A program made the position numbers and the translations under genes. From Cinclus cinclus (Eukaryota; Chordata; Aves; Passeriformes; Cinclidae), in assembly GCF_963662255.1 (NCBI RefSeq), contig NC_085046.1, forward strand, positions 47,259,797 through 47,323,796: DNA of 64,000 bases. The letters are read 5' to 3'. Below, in pieces: positions 10,551 to 23,800 of the stretch. Each line of letters starts with the position of its first letter. The stretch's first letter is position 1. A model generated the notes under the pieces. It did not search any database. It had not been told where the DNA came from and worked only from the letters and a program-made list of their open reading frames with translations.

Positions 10551-11045
10551 AAAGAAAGGGAGAGTTGTGGAGTCCCTGATAGGCATTCCCAGTTAGGGAG
10601 ACACAAGAGGCTTTTCTCATAGCAAACCCTGTTCTGTCATGCCAATGTACCCCTGTTCTGTTCCCTTGGTTGTCCCCATTCCCCCTTCCCTGTCCCTCAG
10701 TCTTTTGGTCACTCCCACCCTGTTTTCCCGTTGGTTCCCATGCCCTAACCCCACATTTGTGCCACCCCATGTCCCCTGATAATTGGTCTCTGATGCTCCC
10801 CCTGCCCCAAACACCTATGTACTTGAACCTGGACTCTCACCACTCTGCTTTGCCTTCGGGCCCTAGGCGGTCTACATGCATGGCTGAAATATTTCTATGG
10901 AATTCATACAAAGGCCCATCCTGCCTCTTTACCTGCAACCATCTTAACAGCTATCCAGGACACTACAACAATTTGCTTTCTGATGGAAGAAGCAATATTG
11001 CCAGATATATTTGCAATCCCCCTCCAAATATAAGTAAATGTAAGA
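10551..11045 (+). mobile_element. PPT and LTR fragment of the second ERV
   Basis: A purine tract (AAAGAAAGGGAGAG, 10551-10564) is followed by TGTGGAGTCCC at 10566, a typical LTR start. The following 480 bp is pyrimidine-rich. I cannot locate the right end with confidence and no partner LTR is present. Confidence 0.5.
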
Positions 11046-12120
11046 AAAAGTGATAAGAATTTGAACACCTGAACCTTTAAAGAACTAAAATCAAGTCATG
11101 TCTAACAAACTGATATTACAATTCTGCCGTTCTTCCAAAATTTCAGTAACTGTAGCTGTTGTATAGCTTAATTATGAAGCAAGAGTAGCAGTGTACTGCT
11201 AGTAACTTCTTTACCCTGGACTTCATATGTTAGCTTCAATCATGATAAAGCATGAATAACATCAAATCTATCACCCGGTTGAAACATTTGTTTCCTTTGT
11301 TGTTCTCACCATTCAGATACTCCTGGTTTTGATTTGCCAAAATATTCCTTAACCAAGGCTTTGAAACATAATGCAACCCAAAACTTGGCAAAAAATTTTT
11401 CTTCTAATCTCTACAAATCTTTGCTGACAGTCAAGCTAAAAATCTCTACGCAAAGATATACAAATGCTGGGAAGTATTACCTCTAATCCTCACTTTTCTG
11501 ACCCACTGCTAGTAGTACTAAAAATAGGAGAGCTGGGTGGCTTGACATAAAGTGTCAGACTATGTAAACTACTCTGAAATTGCTTGGGATGATTCATTCT
11601 CCTTCTCTCGCTTCTCAAAGCCAGGATTTATGAAATCTTATTTAAAGTCAAACCCATACCATTTTTCATCAAGTGGCAATTGCCCTACATTATTTCCAGT
11701 TACCTTGTGTCTCGTATAGTCCACCAATTCTGAGAATGTTCTGTGTGTATTGTTGCTGTTCTCTTCCAGAATTTGCTTTCCCTCTGCCCTGATTTTCTAC
11801 AACTGTTGAAAAACTTCAGTCAGTACAGGATAAAAAGCTCAGTTTGCAAGATGGTTAACTTTCGCTTGAGCAGGCCAAGAAGCAAGAAGCAGACCTGAGT
11901 ACTAGTCTCTCTGTTTCTCTCTGTCCTTGAGAACTGGCTTCCAGTTGTAAACACGCCTTTGCAAGGGCATCGTATCTGGGGGGAAAAAAGAGTTAGGAAG
12001 ATCTGGAGGATTAAGTCTCTAATTGCATGAAGCCATGTATTCCTATCCTGACTCTTGCAAAGGGCATTCTGCTGGACCTGAGACACTCTGCAGGGTGTCT
12101 GCAGGATGGGACAGGGCATA
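11046..12120. other. Non-coding, no recognised feature
   Basis: AT-rich DNA with only short chance open frames. I see no repeat family, RNA gene or coding pattern. Confidence 0.6.
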
Positions 12121-12126
12121 AGTACT

Positions 12127-12613
12127 TGTTGGCACTTACTTAGATGAAATATAAATATCCCAGTATCAGGACAGCGATGATTTTATCAGGGCAATATTAT
12201 GAAGCAAGGCCACAACCTGGGTGGCTGCAGACAAAAGACAAACCTATACCCTAACCTCTATAGGTCCTTTGAAAATTGTATGCTGGCCCTGCATACAATG
12301 TATTCTTATCTCAAGTCCTCTCAGCCAACTTTTGTCTCACCCCTGGTTATTTCTTTGTGTCAGCTGAGACTGGGATTGAGTCTTGGGACACACAGGTACC
12401 CTCTGGACTGAGAGTATAAAATGGGTACAGGAAGCAGGGAGGAAAGGGAAAGCAGTTTAATCAACCTGGCAAACCAGTTTCTCCTCTGACCACCTCAGTT
12501 AGGAACTGGGTAGTTTGCCCGTTCAGGGAAGATAGTTGTGGATCTAACTCTCTTTATTTGTGCTGTTCCAATTCAGGGTTACCAGCATTAGTGTGAGTTA
12601 GGGGGATGTAACA
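12127..12613 (+). mobile_element. Candidate solo LTR (487 bp) with 6-bp near-duplication
   Basis: The segment starts TGTTGGCA and ends ATGTAACA. It is flanked by AGTACT (12121-12126) and AGTCCT (12614-12619), matching at 5 of 6 bases. A TATA box (TATAAAAT, 12415-12422) lies two thirds along, as in an LTR U3-R junction. A 6-bp duplication suggests a class II (ERVK-like) element. No clear AATAAA is visible, so this stays provisional. Confidence 0.58.
12415..12422 (+). promoter_or_regulatory. TATA box in candidate LTR
   Basis: TATAAAAT within a GC-containing setting, about 200 bp before the right end of the candidate LTR. Confidence 0.5.
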
Positions 12614-12619
12614 AGTCCT

Positions 12620-15600
12620 GAGGGAGGAGAGTTGAAATTCCATGTTTTTTTTCTTTAAAACAAGTGAAAGCTGTCAGCATAGAAGAACTAGTAAAAAAAT
12701 GGATAGCTATTAAGATAATGCTATTTAAAGCAACTTTGGAGAAGTCACTACATTATGCTTGTTCTCTCCTTTAGACATCTCGTTTTGCATGAGAGTCACT
12801 TAAACAGCATGGAAGGAACCTACTGTAGACAGCTTCAAAGATTTTGAGAAAACAAGGAAATTTAATGGGAAGGTTTTACCACTGAAAGTACCACAAATCA
12901 GCTTACAAAATACAAAGGAGCAAACATGAAATAAAACTGCCCCAGGCTCTATGAATGTAGTGCATCTTGCAGAGTAGGTCCTGCTCTGGTGAGACTCTGC
13001 TCCATGGCAGTCCAAGCAGCCCTTGCATGGCTTGAATCAACCAGGTGGATAAAGAAGAAGATTAAAATCCGATGGTTTGGATCAGAGGTCAGAAAATTTA
13101 AATTCAAGAGTGGTCCTTAAATGTTGAGAATCTTGTTTGTTTTTTGTTAGGTTTTGGGGTTTTTACAATCACTGAAGAAATGCTAAAGATTTAACCATAG
13201 AGAAAAAATTATTTATTTTGATATCTGTGCCTCTGCAGTATTCCTTCCTCTGAAAAGAAAGATAATGGTTTAGAGTGGAGGAATAACAAACAACTGAGTA
13301 CAAGGAAATTTCCATAGTACTTTTTTAGCAATATTGCCTAGTGGCTTTGAAGATTTAGACCCTAACACTATTCTAACCCTATCCATTTTTTTTAGAATTA
13401 ACTTCTGAGAAGGCCAAAGACAAATTTCATCACATTACAGTAATTGCAGCTATAGTCAGTCCAAACAATTCTCACATGTTTATCTGTCACCACCATCCAC
13501 TTAGTCCCTGACACTGTGACCAGCTGGAAAACTACTGCAGCTAAACAACATACTATATGCAGATCACTTTGATTTTTTCAAATACCTTGCTGCAATGCAG
13601 AAGCAGTTTCTCTACAGTTTCTACAGTTTTTTATGTACTCATAAGAACACTCTCCATGGAGTTACAAACAAAACCATTCCCAGGGACAAACAACCTCCTG
13701 TGCTGGCTTATGGAAGGAAATTATTTTCTTTTATTGTTTTTTTAGATTTAGTTGTATCTGAGTGGAAGCCTGACTTGCTAGGCAGAATCAGGGGGCTGCC
13801 AAAACAGAGGTGATCAATGCTATAAAAAATGTAACATAATATAATGGGCCTGAGCCTAATCCTTTAAATTAGTAGTGATTTTGCCTGTGACTTCAAAAAA
13901 AAAGTGGGCCAAGTTACTCAGTATTTATAAGCTCAGCAGAGTGCCGAGAATGAGGTCCAGCACAGTGAGAGGCATAGTCTGCAATCAACCAAGCGCTGCA
14001 TCCATGGCAACTCACAGCACAGTTAATAATTTTTCAACATAAAAAAAATATATTTCTCAGGGCCACCAAAGGAGAAACAATTTACAAATTTGACTGGAGG
14101 CATTTCACATCTGCTGTGTTTTTCATGGCTTTGGTCTTTTGTTGGAACCTCACTTGCACTCAGGTGCTCAGAGAGTGAGGATAGCCCCCGGCAAGCATTT
14201 TGCTATCTCTGGGCAGCTGGTGGAGTGAAGGGACCTATAGAAGTCACTCCCCTTCTCTGCTCTACAGACAAGACATCCCTCTGCTGGGGTGCAGTCATAT
14301 TGGGTACTCCTTGAATGCACAGTGATTCTTTTGTGGACCAGTCCATATTGAGCTTTGAAAATCCTGCCCACTTCAAAATATAGAACAGAAAAAATAATTA
14401 GGGTCTGAATTTTATAGATGTGAAACTGTATCTGGCAGATACTAAATGCTTCCCCCATGGACCTGGGCAGAGCTAGGAAAAATTCTTGATATACCCCAAG
14501 TGTCAAGTCAAAGCCCAGACCTAAACACCATTTTCCCTTCAAATTGTAATAGTTGTATTTAACACAGCATTTCCCATATCAGGGAGATAAAATATTCCTG
14601 CATGATATGTTGGTTATGTTGTTCCATACTGTGTACAAAACGCTCTATATGTATTATGTACTGGTGTCCATAGTTTCCCAGTAATATTCAGCTTTCTCTA
14701 CTCTGCAGGTGAAAAGCAGCAAAATTGCTCCCATCCCTGAAAGTGGTAGGCTTTATCCATAGTGTTCCTACTGAGCAGTTATATTGTAGTTTCTTTCCAA
14801 GATGGGTTGGTCTATTTCTCTTCCAAATCACTACTGTTGGATTGTGTCACTAGTGGAACTCAAATGAAAACACCAAGTCCCTACCACATGTTGGTGTAGT
14901 TGTTATTGTATGAAACCTTGCTGCATCTGGATAAGTCAATCAAGGTTAAATAAAGATCCTTTTATTAAGAATTTCTGTTAAGGACATTGGCACATCTCTT
15001 TCTTCACACACTGTTGATTTTTGTGGGCTGTGTTGGTTAGCACTAAAACTGAGATACCACCACAACAACTCCCTTAAAGCAAAAACAATGATCTTGATTC
15101 TATCCCTGATTTTGGACAAACCATGGTACTAAAGGCTACAGTGAGCTATACAAAGAAAGTCCTTGTTTCCTTCAAGAATCATATATAGAAAGAGAACTGA
15201 AAATGTTCAATTTCTACTGGAGAGATGGTTATGTAGGACCTGGCTGTCTCCTTGCAAATGAACTACTTTCCACAGAAACTCAACAATCTGGTAGTTGCTC
15301 TGCACTGGTATGTCTTTGTGGGCATTAATTCTGCAGTGTATGTGCAAATAGCCATGATCAATGCCCAGCAGATCTGCACTGGAAAAATACCTTGAGCCTG
15401 TTATTCCTCAAGGTTTGGACACAAACCTAGATGTAATGGCTCAAAGGAGGCAGAAATATTAACTGAATCTTATGTTAGGTGAGATATTTACAGAATATAA
15501 GAAGTTCAGGGAAGGGGTTCAATAGAAGTACATGCTGCACAGGGCTGGCAATATTTTCTTCCCTACAATCATCACAAAAATCAGAAAGCTGGATTTTCAT

Positions 15601-16777
15601 TTCTTTGCAGCTTGAGGTGTTTTCCACAGACAGAAAAACACCATTGCAGTCAGACTGCCTAGAGGCAAGGATGGGTGAAGCCATATCTACTTCTTGCTAA
15701 AGTTAATATATATATACATGAGACAGAGAAATATGCATGCTAAGGATCCACAACTGAATATGATATGAATATGATCCACAACATAACTAACAGAGTTTTA
15801 GCAAAAAAAAAAAAATGATCTTCAGAGTGCTTTTCAAGTTATTTAGCATGAAAAGGGTCTTATTCAAGGAGTTTCACTCAAGTGAAGAGGCATCTAGTTT
15901 AAAAAATCTATAATATATAAACACTCAAAACCATTTTTATCAACAGATAGTAGTTTTACCTTATCACCACGGTTTCCCTCAACATGAGAGTTTGAAAACA
16001 GAAGAGTGAATTAACATGAAAACAGTCTTTGGTGATAATAAAGAGGCAGTAATGTGACACAAATAATATCCTTAGGACCAATTTTCTTCCCTGTATATCA
16101 TGATTTAGGGGAATGAATAGGCATTAATGTGAATAATTTTTCTGACGAGGCAAAATGGGGAGTTGCCAGTCCAGCCTGAATGATGTTCAGAATCATGCAA
16201 CTATATTAAGATAGAAGGCAAATGAATGGTTTATGCATATAAATTCACTGTAAGGAAATCTAAGGTAATGAGGCTAGGCAGAATGAAAAAAGAGACAGGA
16301 GAGAAGGGAAAAGGAAATATGCTCTCTCTGGCCATATGCTTAGGGCACTGAGCAGGGGGACAACCAGATGGTGTGACTCACATTTTAAAGTATAGTTGTC
16401 TGACTTTGATACATTAATGCACACTGGAGATATAAGATATTTTAGAAGACATTGGGCACTTTTTTCCATGAAAAGGACAAAAATTATTTAATCTTCTTCT
16501 TCTGAACCTGTATGTTTCTTGCTTGCTTAAGGTTGTCCATCTATGGGTACGTTATGAACCTCACTCCAGAGTGAGATTTTTGCCTTATCAAGGCTTCCTT
16601 TAAAAGATAAAGCTATTACTCCTTCTGATCTTTAGGAAAAAAAAATTAAAAAAAAAGAAAGAAAAAAACAAACCAAAAAATCACATAAAACACTCAAGAG
16701 GGAGTTGTCTGTTCTGGTACTTATTCAGAAAGCCCTTTCATATGGAAAGCATTAACTCCTGGTACCTCAGATAATGC
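12620..16777. other. Non-coding, no recognised feature
   Basis: No convincing gene. Simple A-rich tracts occur at about 15801-15814 and 16635-16680. Open frames here are short and lack family resemblance. Confidence 0.55.
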
Positions 16778-17020
16778 ATGCTAATGCCTAGACCTGTGGC
16801 CCACTGCCACTGCAATCAAGGACTAACATGTTTACTGCTCGTCTTTGGACCCATCCTCTCCCTCTTCTCTCTGGCGATAGCTGAGCCTGCCCACCAGCAC
16901 AAGGACTGTATCTGTACAAGACCTGATGAATGCCCATTCTTCCAGGAAGGACTAGTGTGCAGGTTCTGCTACAGAGAACAGAAGTCTGAACTAGAGGCTG
17001 TCAGCACCATCTGCTCTTAG
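16778..17020 (+). CDS. Possible small secreted-like open frame, function unknown
   Basis: An 80-residue frame. Residues 17-35 are hydrophobic and end in AIAEP, a plausible signal-peptidase context. The remainder would hold six cysteines (44, 46, 52, 61, 64, 79), an even number compatible with disulfide pairing. The spacing does not match avian beta-defensins or another family I know. No splice sites, promoter or poly(A) signal support it, and an 80-codon frame can arise by chance in a region this size. Most likely not a gene. Confidence 0.12.
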   Translation: MLMPRPVAHCHCNQGLTCLLLVFGPILSLFSLAIAEPAHQHKDCICTRPDECPFFQEGLVCRFCYREQKSELEAVSTICS

Positions 17021-20000
17021 ACACACCATAATAAATGGAAATGTCACATTACCAGCAGATGACCTTCAGCAGGCTCATTTGCTGACTAATTTGCTGTCCC
17101 AAGGGCCACCTTGGTTTGTCTGCCATCACTAATACTTCAAGACTGACCAAAAGGAGGAGTGGTGAGACTACCACAGCTGACAGAGGTACCCCGTGGCCGT
17201 GTGTGTGAGCTACCCTTAGAGGTCAGCAAAAGGCTTCCCAAAGCCCTTTTGGGGATGACAAGCAGCACCTCCCAGTAAGGTCGAGCACAGTGTCCTACTG
17301 CTGCATCATTGCAGTTGTTGCAGGCCCTGTTCTGGACCTTTGTTTATTTTATTTGGAGTATTTATTTCCTCTTTCCAGGGGGTGGCTTGTACACTCCTGT
17401 TTGGTGCTCCATCCCTTGTGACTGTTCTCGTTACATAAAGCCCCAGTCAGACTCTATTCTTCCCTTCCAGACCAGTGGGGCTAGGCAGACCCAAACCACT
17501 TTGGTTATGAGTACTAGGCTTTCACTTTTCTTGATTTGTCCTATTTCCCCCCATCCCACACATACACTCCTATTTATTTTTTTTTTTCTGTGGGACCTGA
17601 ATATTTTGGGATCAGAGGGAAATGATTTTAATTTCATTAGGACCAGGTTGATAAATATGTCTAGTATGAAGAATGTAAAATAATGATACCTACAGTCAGA
17701 CATCTAGGGAAAATTAAGAAAAGGACAAAGATATATATGGCACATCCCCTGAGTGCTATCCCCACCTTCACCTATTTTCCACTCAGAGGATTTTCTGAGC
17801 CTAAGGCAGTTTGTCTATTTAGTCACCTTCAAAAGATTTCTCTTCCAACTACTTATTCAGGCTTTCAGATGTGCAACCACCTAAATGCATCCACATCACT
17901 CAGTCCTTTGCTGGATGCAGAATATCAAGGCTGCTATTTGGTGAGGCAGTGTTGTGCTGGGGAACAGGTTATGCAAGCATGAGCTACACATTTACTTGCC
18001 TAGGGTGATGAATTTTAATGCATTTGAAGTTTTTAAACCAGTCTAGAGCAACAGCAAGCTGCCTCAGAGTCTACAACAGTGAATGGTCTCCCATAGAATT
18101 TAAATGGTCATAGGTACCTCTGCATGCAAGCAAAGTTGCCCTGTTTTGTAGTGTGCCCAGTTATACCTGTACCTTTTCTTCACCTCCTCTAGGCACTTGC
18201 AGGACAGACTGTGAGTATTTAACACTACTGTGTTTCAAACCCCCACACCCCTTAAATAGCTTTTCCTGGTTCAGAGAGAAACAGCTACAGAACCTTTGAA
18301 GGATTTCTCAAGCAAGTCAGCCTGAACTAAAATGATCACATAGTTCCTCAAATACTACAGTCAGATTTCAGCAATCATCTTTTTTTCTATCTAAGCAGGG
18401 AAGAAGTGGAGAGGTGACAAAATCTTAGAATGGAAATAAAAACTTCAGTGATGCCAGACCTTCAGAGCATGCTGGACACAGAGGTTATGCTGCAGACCCC
18501 TCAAAACAAAGCTGCTTCTGATACCAATGGAAGCAGGCTTGTACCAGAAGGAGCTCACCTGAAAATCCATCCAACACTAAAGTGATAATATATAAAATGA
18601 CAGCTCTTCCTTTTGCAGTCAATTAATCATTCCTGGAAGATCCAGTAAATCAAGACAGATGCAAGAAAACTTAGATGAGCTGCAGCAAGACCACTCTAAG
18701 TCACCAACCAGATGAGTCTGATGAAGGGACCTACTGTCCTATGGCTTCCCCTCTGCTTTGAGGAGGATGAAGAGGGACATGTGGCTCAGCTGCACCCAAA
18801 ACAGTGCCTTCATCAGGTCAAAGTATGAAAATCTGCATGAGAAAACTATTGCGTATAATCAAAACTTGGACACTTCTCCTCCTGAAATTAAAGGGTAGAG
18901 GAGTGAAAAGCTGACATGGAACTTCCTTTTCAAACATAATGATTAATCCAGTCCCACCAGATGAGAGGGTGCTGGTCAGATAAACCCAGCTGGGAAAAAC
19001 CATAGACAGAAATCTGTAGCAAACCTGATATCACAATTCCACAATCAAACTTCACTGAACACAGTATGCCTGGGGCATATAAATTGAGTAGCAACTAAAA
19101 AAGCAAAATTTAGGATGTGCAAAGGAAGCAAAGAGATAAGCAATGATATTGTCTCCCTTTTTAAGTCTTGCACAGTATGTGTTTGGTAATGCATCCATGG
19201 CTGGATGCTGGGGTTTGACAGACTGCAGGCTGCTTCCAGCAGCACCTTTGCCATCACTTCCACTGCAGCTCACTTCAAGACTCCCTCTTGCATGTCATCG
19301 GGGGCTGAAAGTGCCCTTCCTCCTGCCTAGAGTGAGGGTGGAAGAGGAGGAGCTATCAGCTGACAGGACCGTGAAATTGCTTTGACTTTATGCAGTAAAC
19401 AGGTTGTGGTGTCTCCCTAACACCTCCTCACATGCTCTTCCTACAGCAGCTCCCCACCCACTCCACCAGGCACGGCTGTAAACTGGGCTATCCAATCAGG
19501 TTTTTATCTCTTGTAACACCATCAAGTGGCACACTGCTTTGTCCTGTGTTTTAAACTATGTGATCAAGATGTCCACAAATGTTTGCACTCACAGAGTTGA
19601 ACAACACTACAAAAATCACTCCCCACCACACTGTTTTCTGCTAAAAAGGCTCCTGTTACAAGGATCACAACCTGTATGTTATGGCAATTACAAGGAATAA
19701 TTGAGATGGCTTAGGTTCTTTTTTGTTGGGTTTTTTTTTGTTGTTTGTTTGGTTTTTTGTTGGTTTGCTGTATTTTTTATTTTTTTTTTTGAGACAGAGC
19801 AGTAAGTAGAGATGTTAATCTTGGACCATAATTCCAAATTTTCCCCAGGCTACACAAGCCTTGTCTCACAAGCAGCATGGGGAGTTGGACGTGGAGTGCC
19901 AGTGTTAGAAGCATGCCCTGAGCTGGATGCAGGAAATCAGGCAGCAGCTGGAGCTATACCATGTAAACAACTCACATCAGCTAGATGACACTTCTGCAGG

Positions 20001-20417
20001 TTTTTCACACTTTTTTGTAATATGCCAAAGTTTTTTTCTGTGAATACCTACAAATGTTATGTCTCATAAGGAGGGCATTCTTCAACTGGATCATCCTGTC
20101 TTCATAGTTTTATTGAATTTTCTTTTTCTAATTTTCTACATAGAAACAGGACATTTTGCTACAGGGTTTTGATATCAGCACACTTTCACTCAGTCATAAA
20201 TGTTTCATGTGGGTTTGCTTTCCCAGCTTTGATTGTTTAGGCTCCTTTCTCCATCAGGTGATGCATTCATCCATTGCCTTTCCCTTACCATGAAAAGCAA
20301 TTTGATATATGACAAGACAGCCTGTGAGATGCTGTGTCATAAGAAAGCAGTTTTTGTGTTCTTCCTAGTCTTCAAAAAAGAATAAAAGTATGCAGAAGCA
20401 GAAGGAGCAGAAGATAA
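17021..20417. other. Non-coding; T/G-rich low-complexity tract near 19720-19790
   Basis: No gene or repeat family recognised apart from a T-rich, TTTG-like tract at about 19720-19790 and a short T-run at about 17577-17587. Confidence 0.55.
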
Positions 20418-20464
20418 TGTTATAAATTACTCACCACAATCGGGCAGGTGAATCAATAAGGCAA

Positions 20465-20470
20465 TTTATT
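20465..20470 (-). terminator. LTR polyadenylation signal AATAAA (minus strand)
   Basis: TTTATT on the + strand, positioned between the TATA box and the LTR 3' end. Confidence 0.7.
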
Positions 20471-20557
20471 AATTCATTGATAAGGAATGGGCAAGCAGTG
20501 CTGGGGACGTGGGAAGTCTGCGCTCCACTAACATGTCCGTCCTACCCCTGGTCACTG

Positions 20558-20570
20558 CCCTTTTTATAGG
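20558..20570 (-). promoter_or_regulatory. LTR TATA box (minus strand)
   Basis: Reads CCTATAAAAAGGG on the minus strand, about 95 bases upstream of the LTR's AATAAA. Confidence 0.75.
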
Positions 20571-20864
20571 CAGTTTCTTGTTGGGCTCTGTCATGCCTAC
20601 TATGCTGGGGTTCAAGTCCGAGCAAGCCCGAACATGTTGGCTAACACTCAAGCAGCGGTGGCTACAAGTCCCCACCAGGTCTGGACAAGGCTCGAACATG
20701 TTGTCAGGTTATACTCCTAGCAAGCAGGTAACAGCAGTAACAAGCCTTTTCATGTTTGCACAAGCCTGTGTTTTCCTTGTACATAAAAAGTGGATACAAT
20801 TCATAATTATAGTGGCAGAAAAAAAGAAAAAATACATGACAGCAAAAGCCAGTAATTTATAACA

Positions 20865-23800
20865 AAGTGATTTAAACAAATATGATGAAATCATTATATT
20901 TTCCTTTGTTTCATGTCCATGCTTTTACTTTAAGTTCAGTAAGAATACTGTCTATACTGATCCCATGGTGTATTTTTCATAATGACATGAATCACTATGT
21001 AACATCTCACAGTAACATGAGAAGGAAGTTAAAACAATTTTCTGGGTTATTTTGCTTTTCTACAGCTCTAATTCATTGCTGCATGAGCAGGAAAAAACAG
21101 GCAGGGCCAACGAGCAACGAATTTGGAAGTTCCAGGAGTAAACATATCTGCAATGCTTAAAAATTCAGACAACCAATTATACTTGGCAAAGCACTGAGAT
21201 ACGTTTTTTAAGCTCAGAAGTAGACATATACTCTGTATGGAAACCATCCTGCTCTCCTTTCAGAGAAGAGGCACAGAAATTTGCAGCTGAGGCCAGCAGT
21301 CTGGGTGTCCACTAACACTTAGGTGTGACATTGTGAGGTAGTGTGTTTTCCACCATGATCACAGACAGTCTACTTCCAAAAATTATCCAGGACAGTGTTC
21401 TTCTGGCAGGTAGAAAATGGAGGTTTGTCAGGACAGCCAAGCCCAGAAAGTAGGATGCACTGAAGCCTTCTCAGGCATCCACAAAGAGCTGTTCTGTGGG
21501 GCCAGTGAGAGCTCAATCAAGGTTTCATTCACGCTGAGGTAACTAGGGAAGGATTGACTGTTCAGTAAAGCACACAGAAGACATAATGATAATCTCTGCC
21601 TATGCAGGATGTTTGAAATCTACACCCTGTCATATTAATGGTCTGTACATGACAGCCTCCTCCAAGGTAAACCTGGACTTGACATGGCCTGCAGGTAATC
21701 GCTGTGATGTGATCAAAAGGGGAAACCTCATATTCTTCATGAGGGGCTTGCTATGGGTATGCAATAGTATTGCTCTGTGTGCACAAAAGAGTCCATTTGC
21801 AGGATGTCTGTCATTATGTAGCAAGGTGACTGACCTGCAGATCCACAGAGCCGACTGGGCCTGAGTTGGCCACCAGGCATTTTTAAGCAAAAATTTCAGC
21901 TCCTGTCAGCTATCACTACCCTACTGATAATGGGGTCATTTCCATTTGCATTTACAGAAGATCCTATTTAGATTTAATTACAGATATGCTGCACTCATGC
22001 CTGTGGTGATGGGGACAGGACATTCAGGGATTTGGGGAGTAGATCAGAATGTGGATGTTGAAGCAGTTTTTGCATCTCAGACCCACCTTTTACAGCAAAC
22101 AACTAAATGCTCTTGAGCACGCTCACTCCTCCTGAGATACACAGGCTTTAGTTTCCTCCTCTGATGACCTAATTAATTTCTCACAGAAAAGATAGATATT
22201 TTCATGTGCTTTTAGCATTTATGGATGATTTATTTTAGAGTGATGGTCTTCCCAGAAGCAATATGGCAACCTTACAGAAATCCAGCCTGGAGTATTTAAA
22301 ATATTCTAGGCTTACTGTGTCCATGACTGATGGCAGATACTGTCTGGTATGTCCAGGTCATATACCCATATGGGATCAGGTAGGTGTTTATAAACCAAGA
22401 GAAGCTTTAAGCACAAGCAGACACAGTACAGTAAGTACCTGACAAAGAGCCACACAGAGTTCCTGCAACAAGAGAGAAAGATAAATGCACCAAAAAAAAA
22501 AAAAAATTACAGACACTGTAAAAAAGCTCTATTAATATTAAAAAGTATCAAAGCATATAATCTTGTAATTTCTTGCCCTGGTCAAAGCAGAATCCCTCCT
22601 TCCTTTTGCTGGCAATATTGAGTCCATCCTTGGCAAGAGTTTAACACTTAACAATGGTTCTTGTCATCAAAGGTTTTGTGGTGTAAACACATAAGGACAT
22701 AGAGCAAACAAAATTAATATTATCATCACTTTACAAGTGGGCAGCTGAAGCCTGAATGGAAGAAATTTGCCTGACGTCAGTGCTAGTCCTGTCAGTGCTC
22801 TTGGTCCGCACCACTTCTCCATTGTTCTGTTCTGACAAACCCTGCTGTGCATTTATGTGCTCCTTTTGGAATACTATTCCCACAGGTGAATGCTCCATGT
22901 TGGCATGAACCATGTTCCTGATGTGAAAATGCTCAAATTTAAATGGAAATGAAGCCTCACAAATTTTAAAAAGCCATAAGCACTTGCTGTTTGGCTGTGC
23001 AACAGTGAAAAAATGCTTCACTCGCCTCGGGAGGGAAAAAAATAATTCACCCATTTTCTGGACAACTACCTGCAAGATCCATCTTACCACTTCCTACCAT
23101 ATAGAAGCAAACTGAAGGTTGCTTTCCTTTTACAAAGGCACTATAAAACTATTGTAGAAAGGATAATGTGTCTTGGTAGACACTCCAGCCAGTGCTAGTG
23201 GAAAGGGACAAAGAAAATGAGCAACAGTTGGTGACTATCATACCATCAGCCTTCACCAGATAATCTATAAGTAACTTCAGAAACAGCTGTTCCCTTGCCA
23301 CAAAGTGACTAACTGAAAAATTCACTCATAAGTATCTTATTTTCCTCAAACCTTCAGCCAAAAATAGGGAAATAGACAAATGCCATCACTTGCCCTGAGG
23401 CTCAGGGAGTCCACATTACTTTGGTCCAGGCAGCTGAAAGTCCCCTAGCAACTTCTCAGTATCCATCTGGTGAGGGGAGTATGGCAGAGAAGTGGTTCAA
23501 TGAAGGGCTGATAATGGAGTACCCAGGTGGAGCAAAACAGATGGTTAAACTTTCAGCCTTCCTTCAGGAGGAGGGAAGAAGACATTTGCCAGCATACACG
23601 ATTGGTGCTTTCTCAGACGTGACAGAGTAGATGAGCAGATACATAATGAAATGTACCCAAGGCCAGAACAGTGTTTGTACCCAGATTACTTCAACCTGCT
23701 GATCCTCTAAGTTTGCATACACACTTCTCTACACTTTCATCACATTTCTCTTTTTTGCCTATACTATTTCTCCCATGATGTTCCAGCACTACTCAGAATG

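Larger units (their letters stand above)
20418..20864 (-). mobile_element. Solo LTR (447 bp) with perfect 14-bp terminal inverted repeats
   Basis: The element begins TGTTATAAATTACT (20418-20431) and ends with its exact reverse complement (20851-20864). Read on the minus strand it has a TATA box (CCTATAAAAAGGG, 20570-20558), then AATAAA (20470-20465), then 47 bases to the LTR end. This is the standard U3-R-U5 order, so it is a minus-strand LTR, not a DNA transposon. The flanks (AGATAA and AAGTGA) show no clear target duplication. Open frames inside it are chance. Confidence 0.85.

Noticed and set aside
19720..19800. T-rich tract followed by GAGACAGAG, resembling a SINE tail
   Set aside because: No SINE body or RNA polymerase III boxes are visible beside it; it is low-complexity DNA.
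20418..20864. Interpretation as a miniature inverted-repeat DNA transposon
   Set aside because: TG/CA ends together with a minus-strand TATA box and AATAAA in LTR order fit an LTR better.
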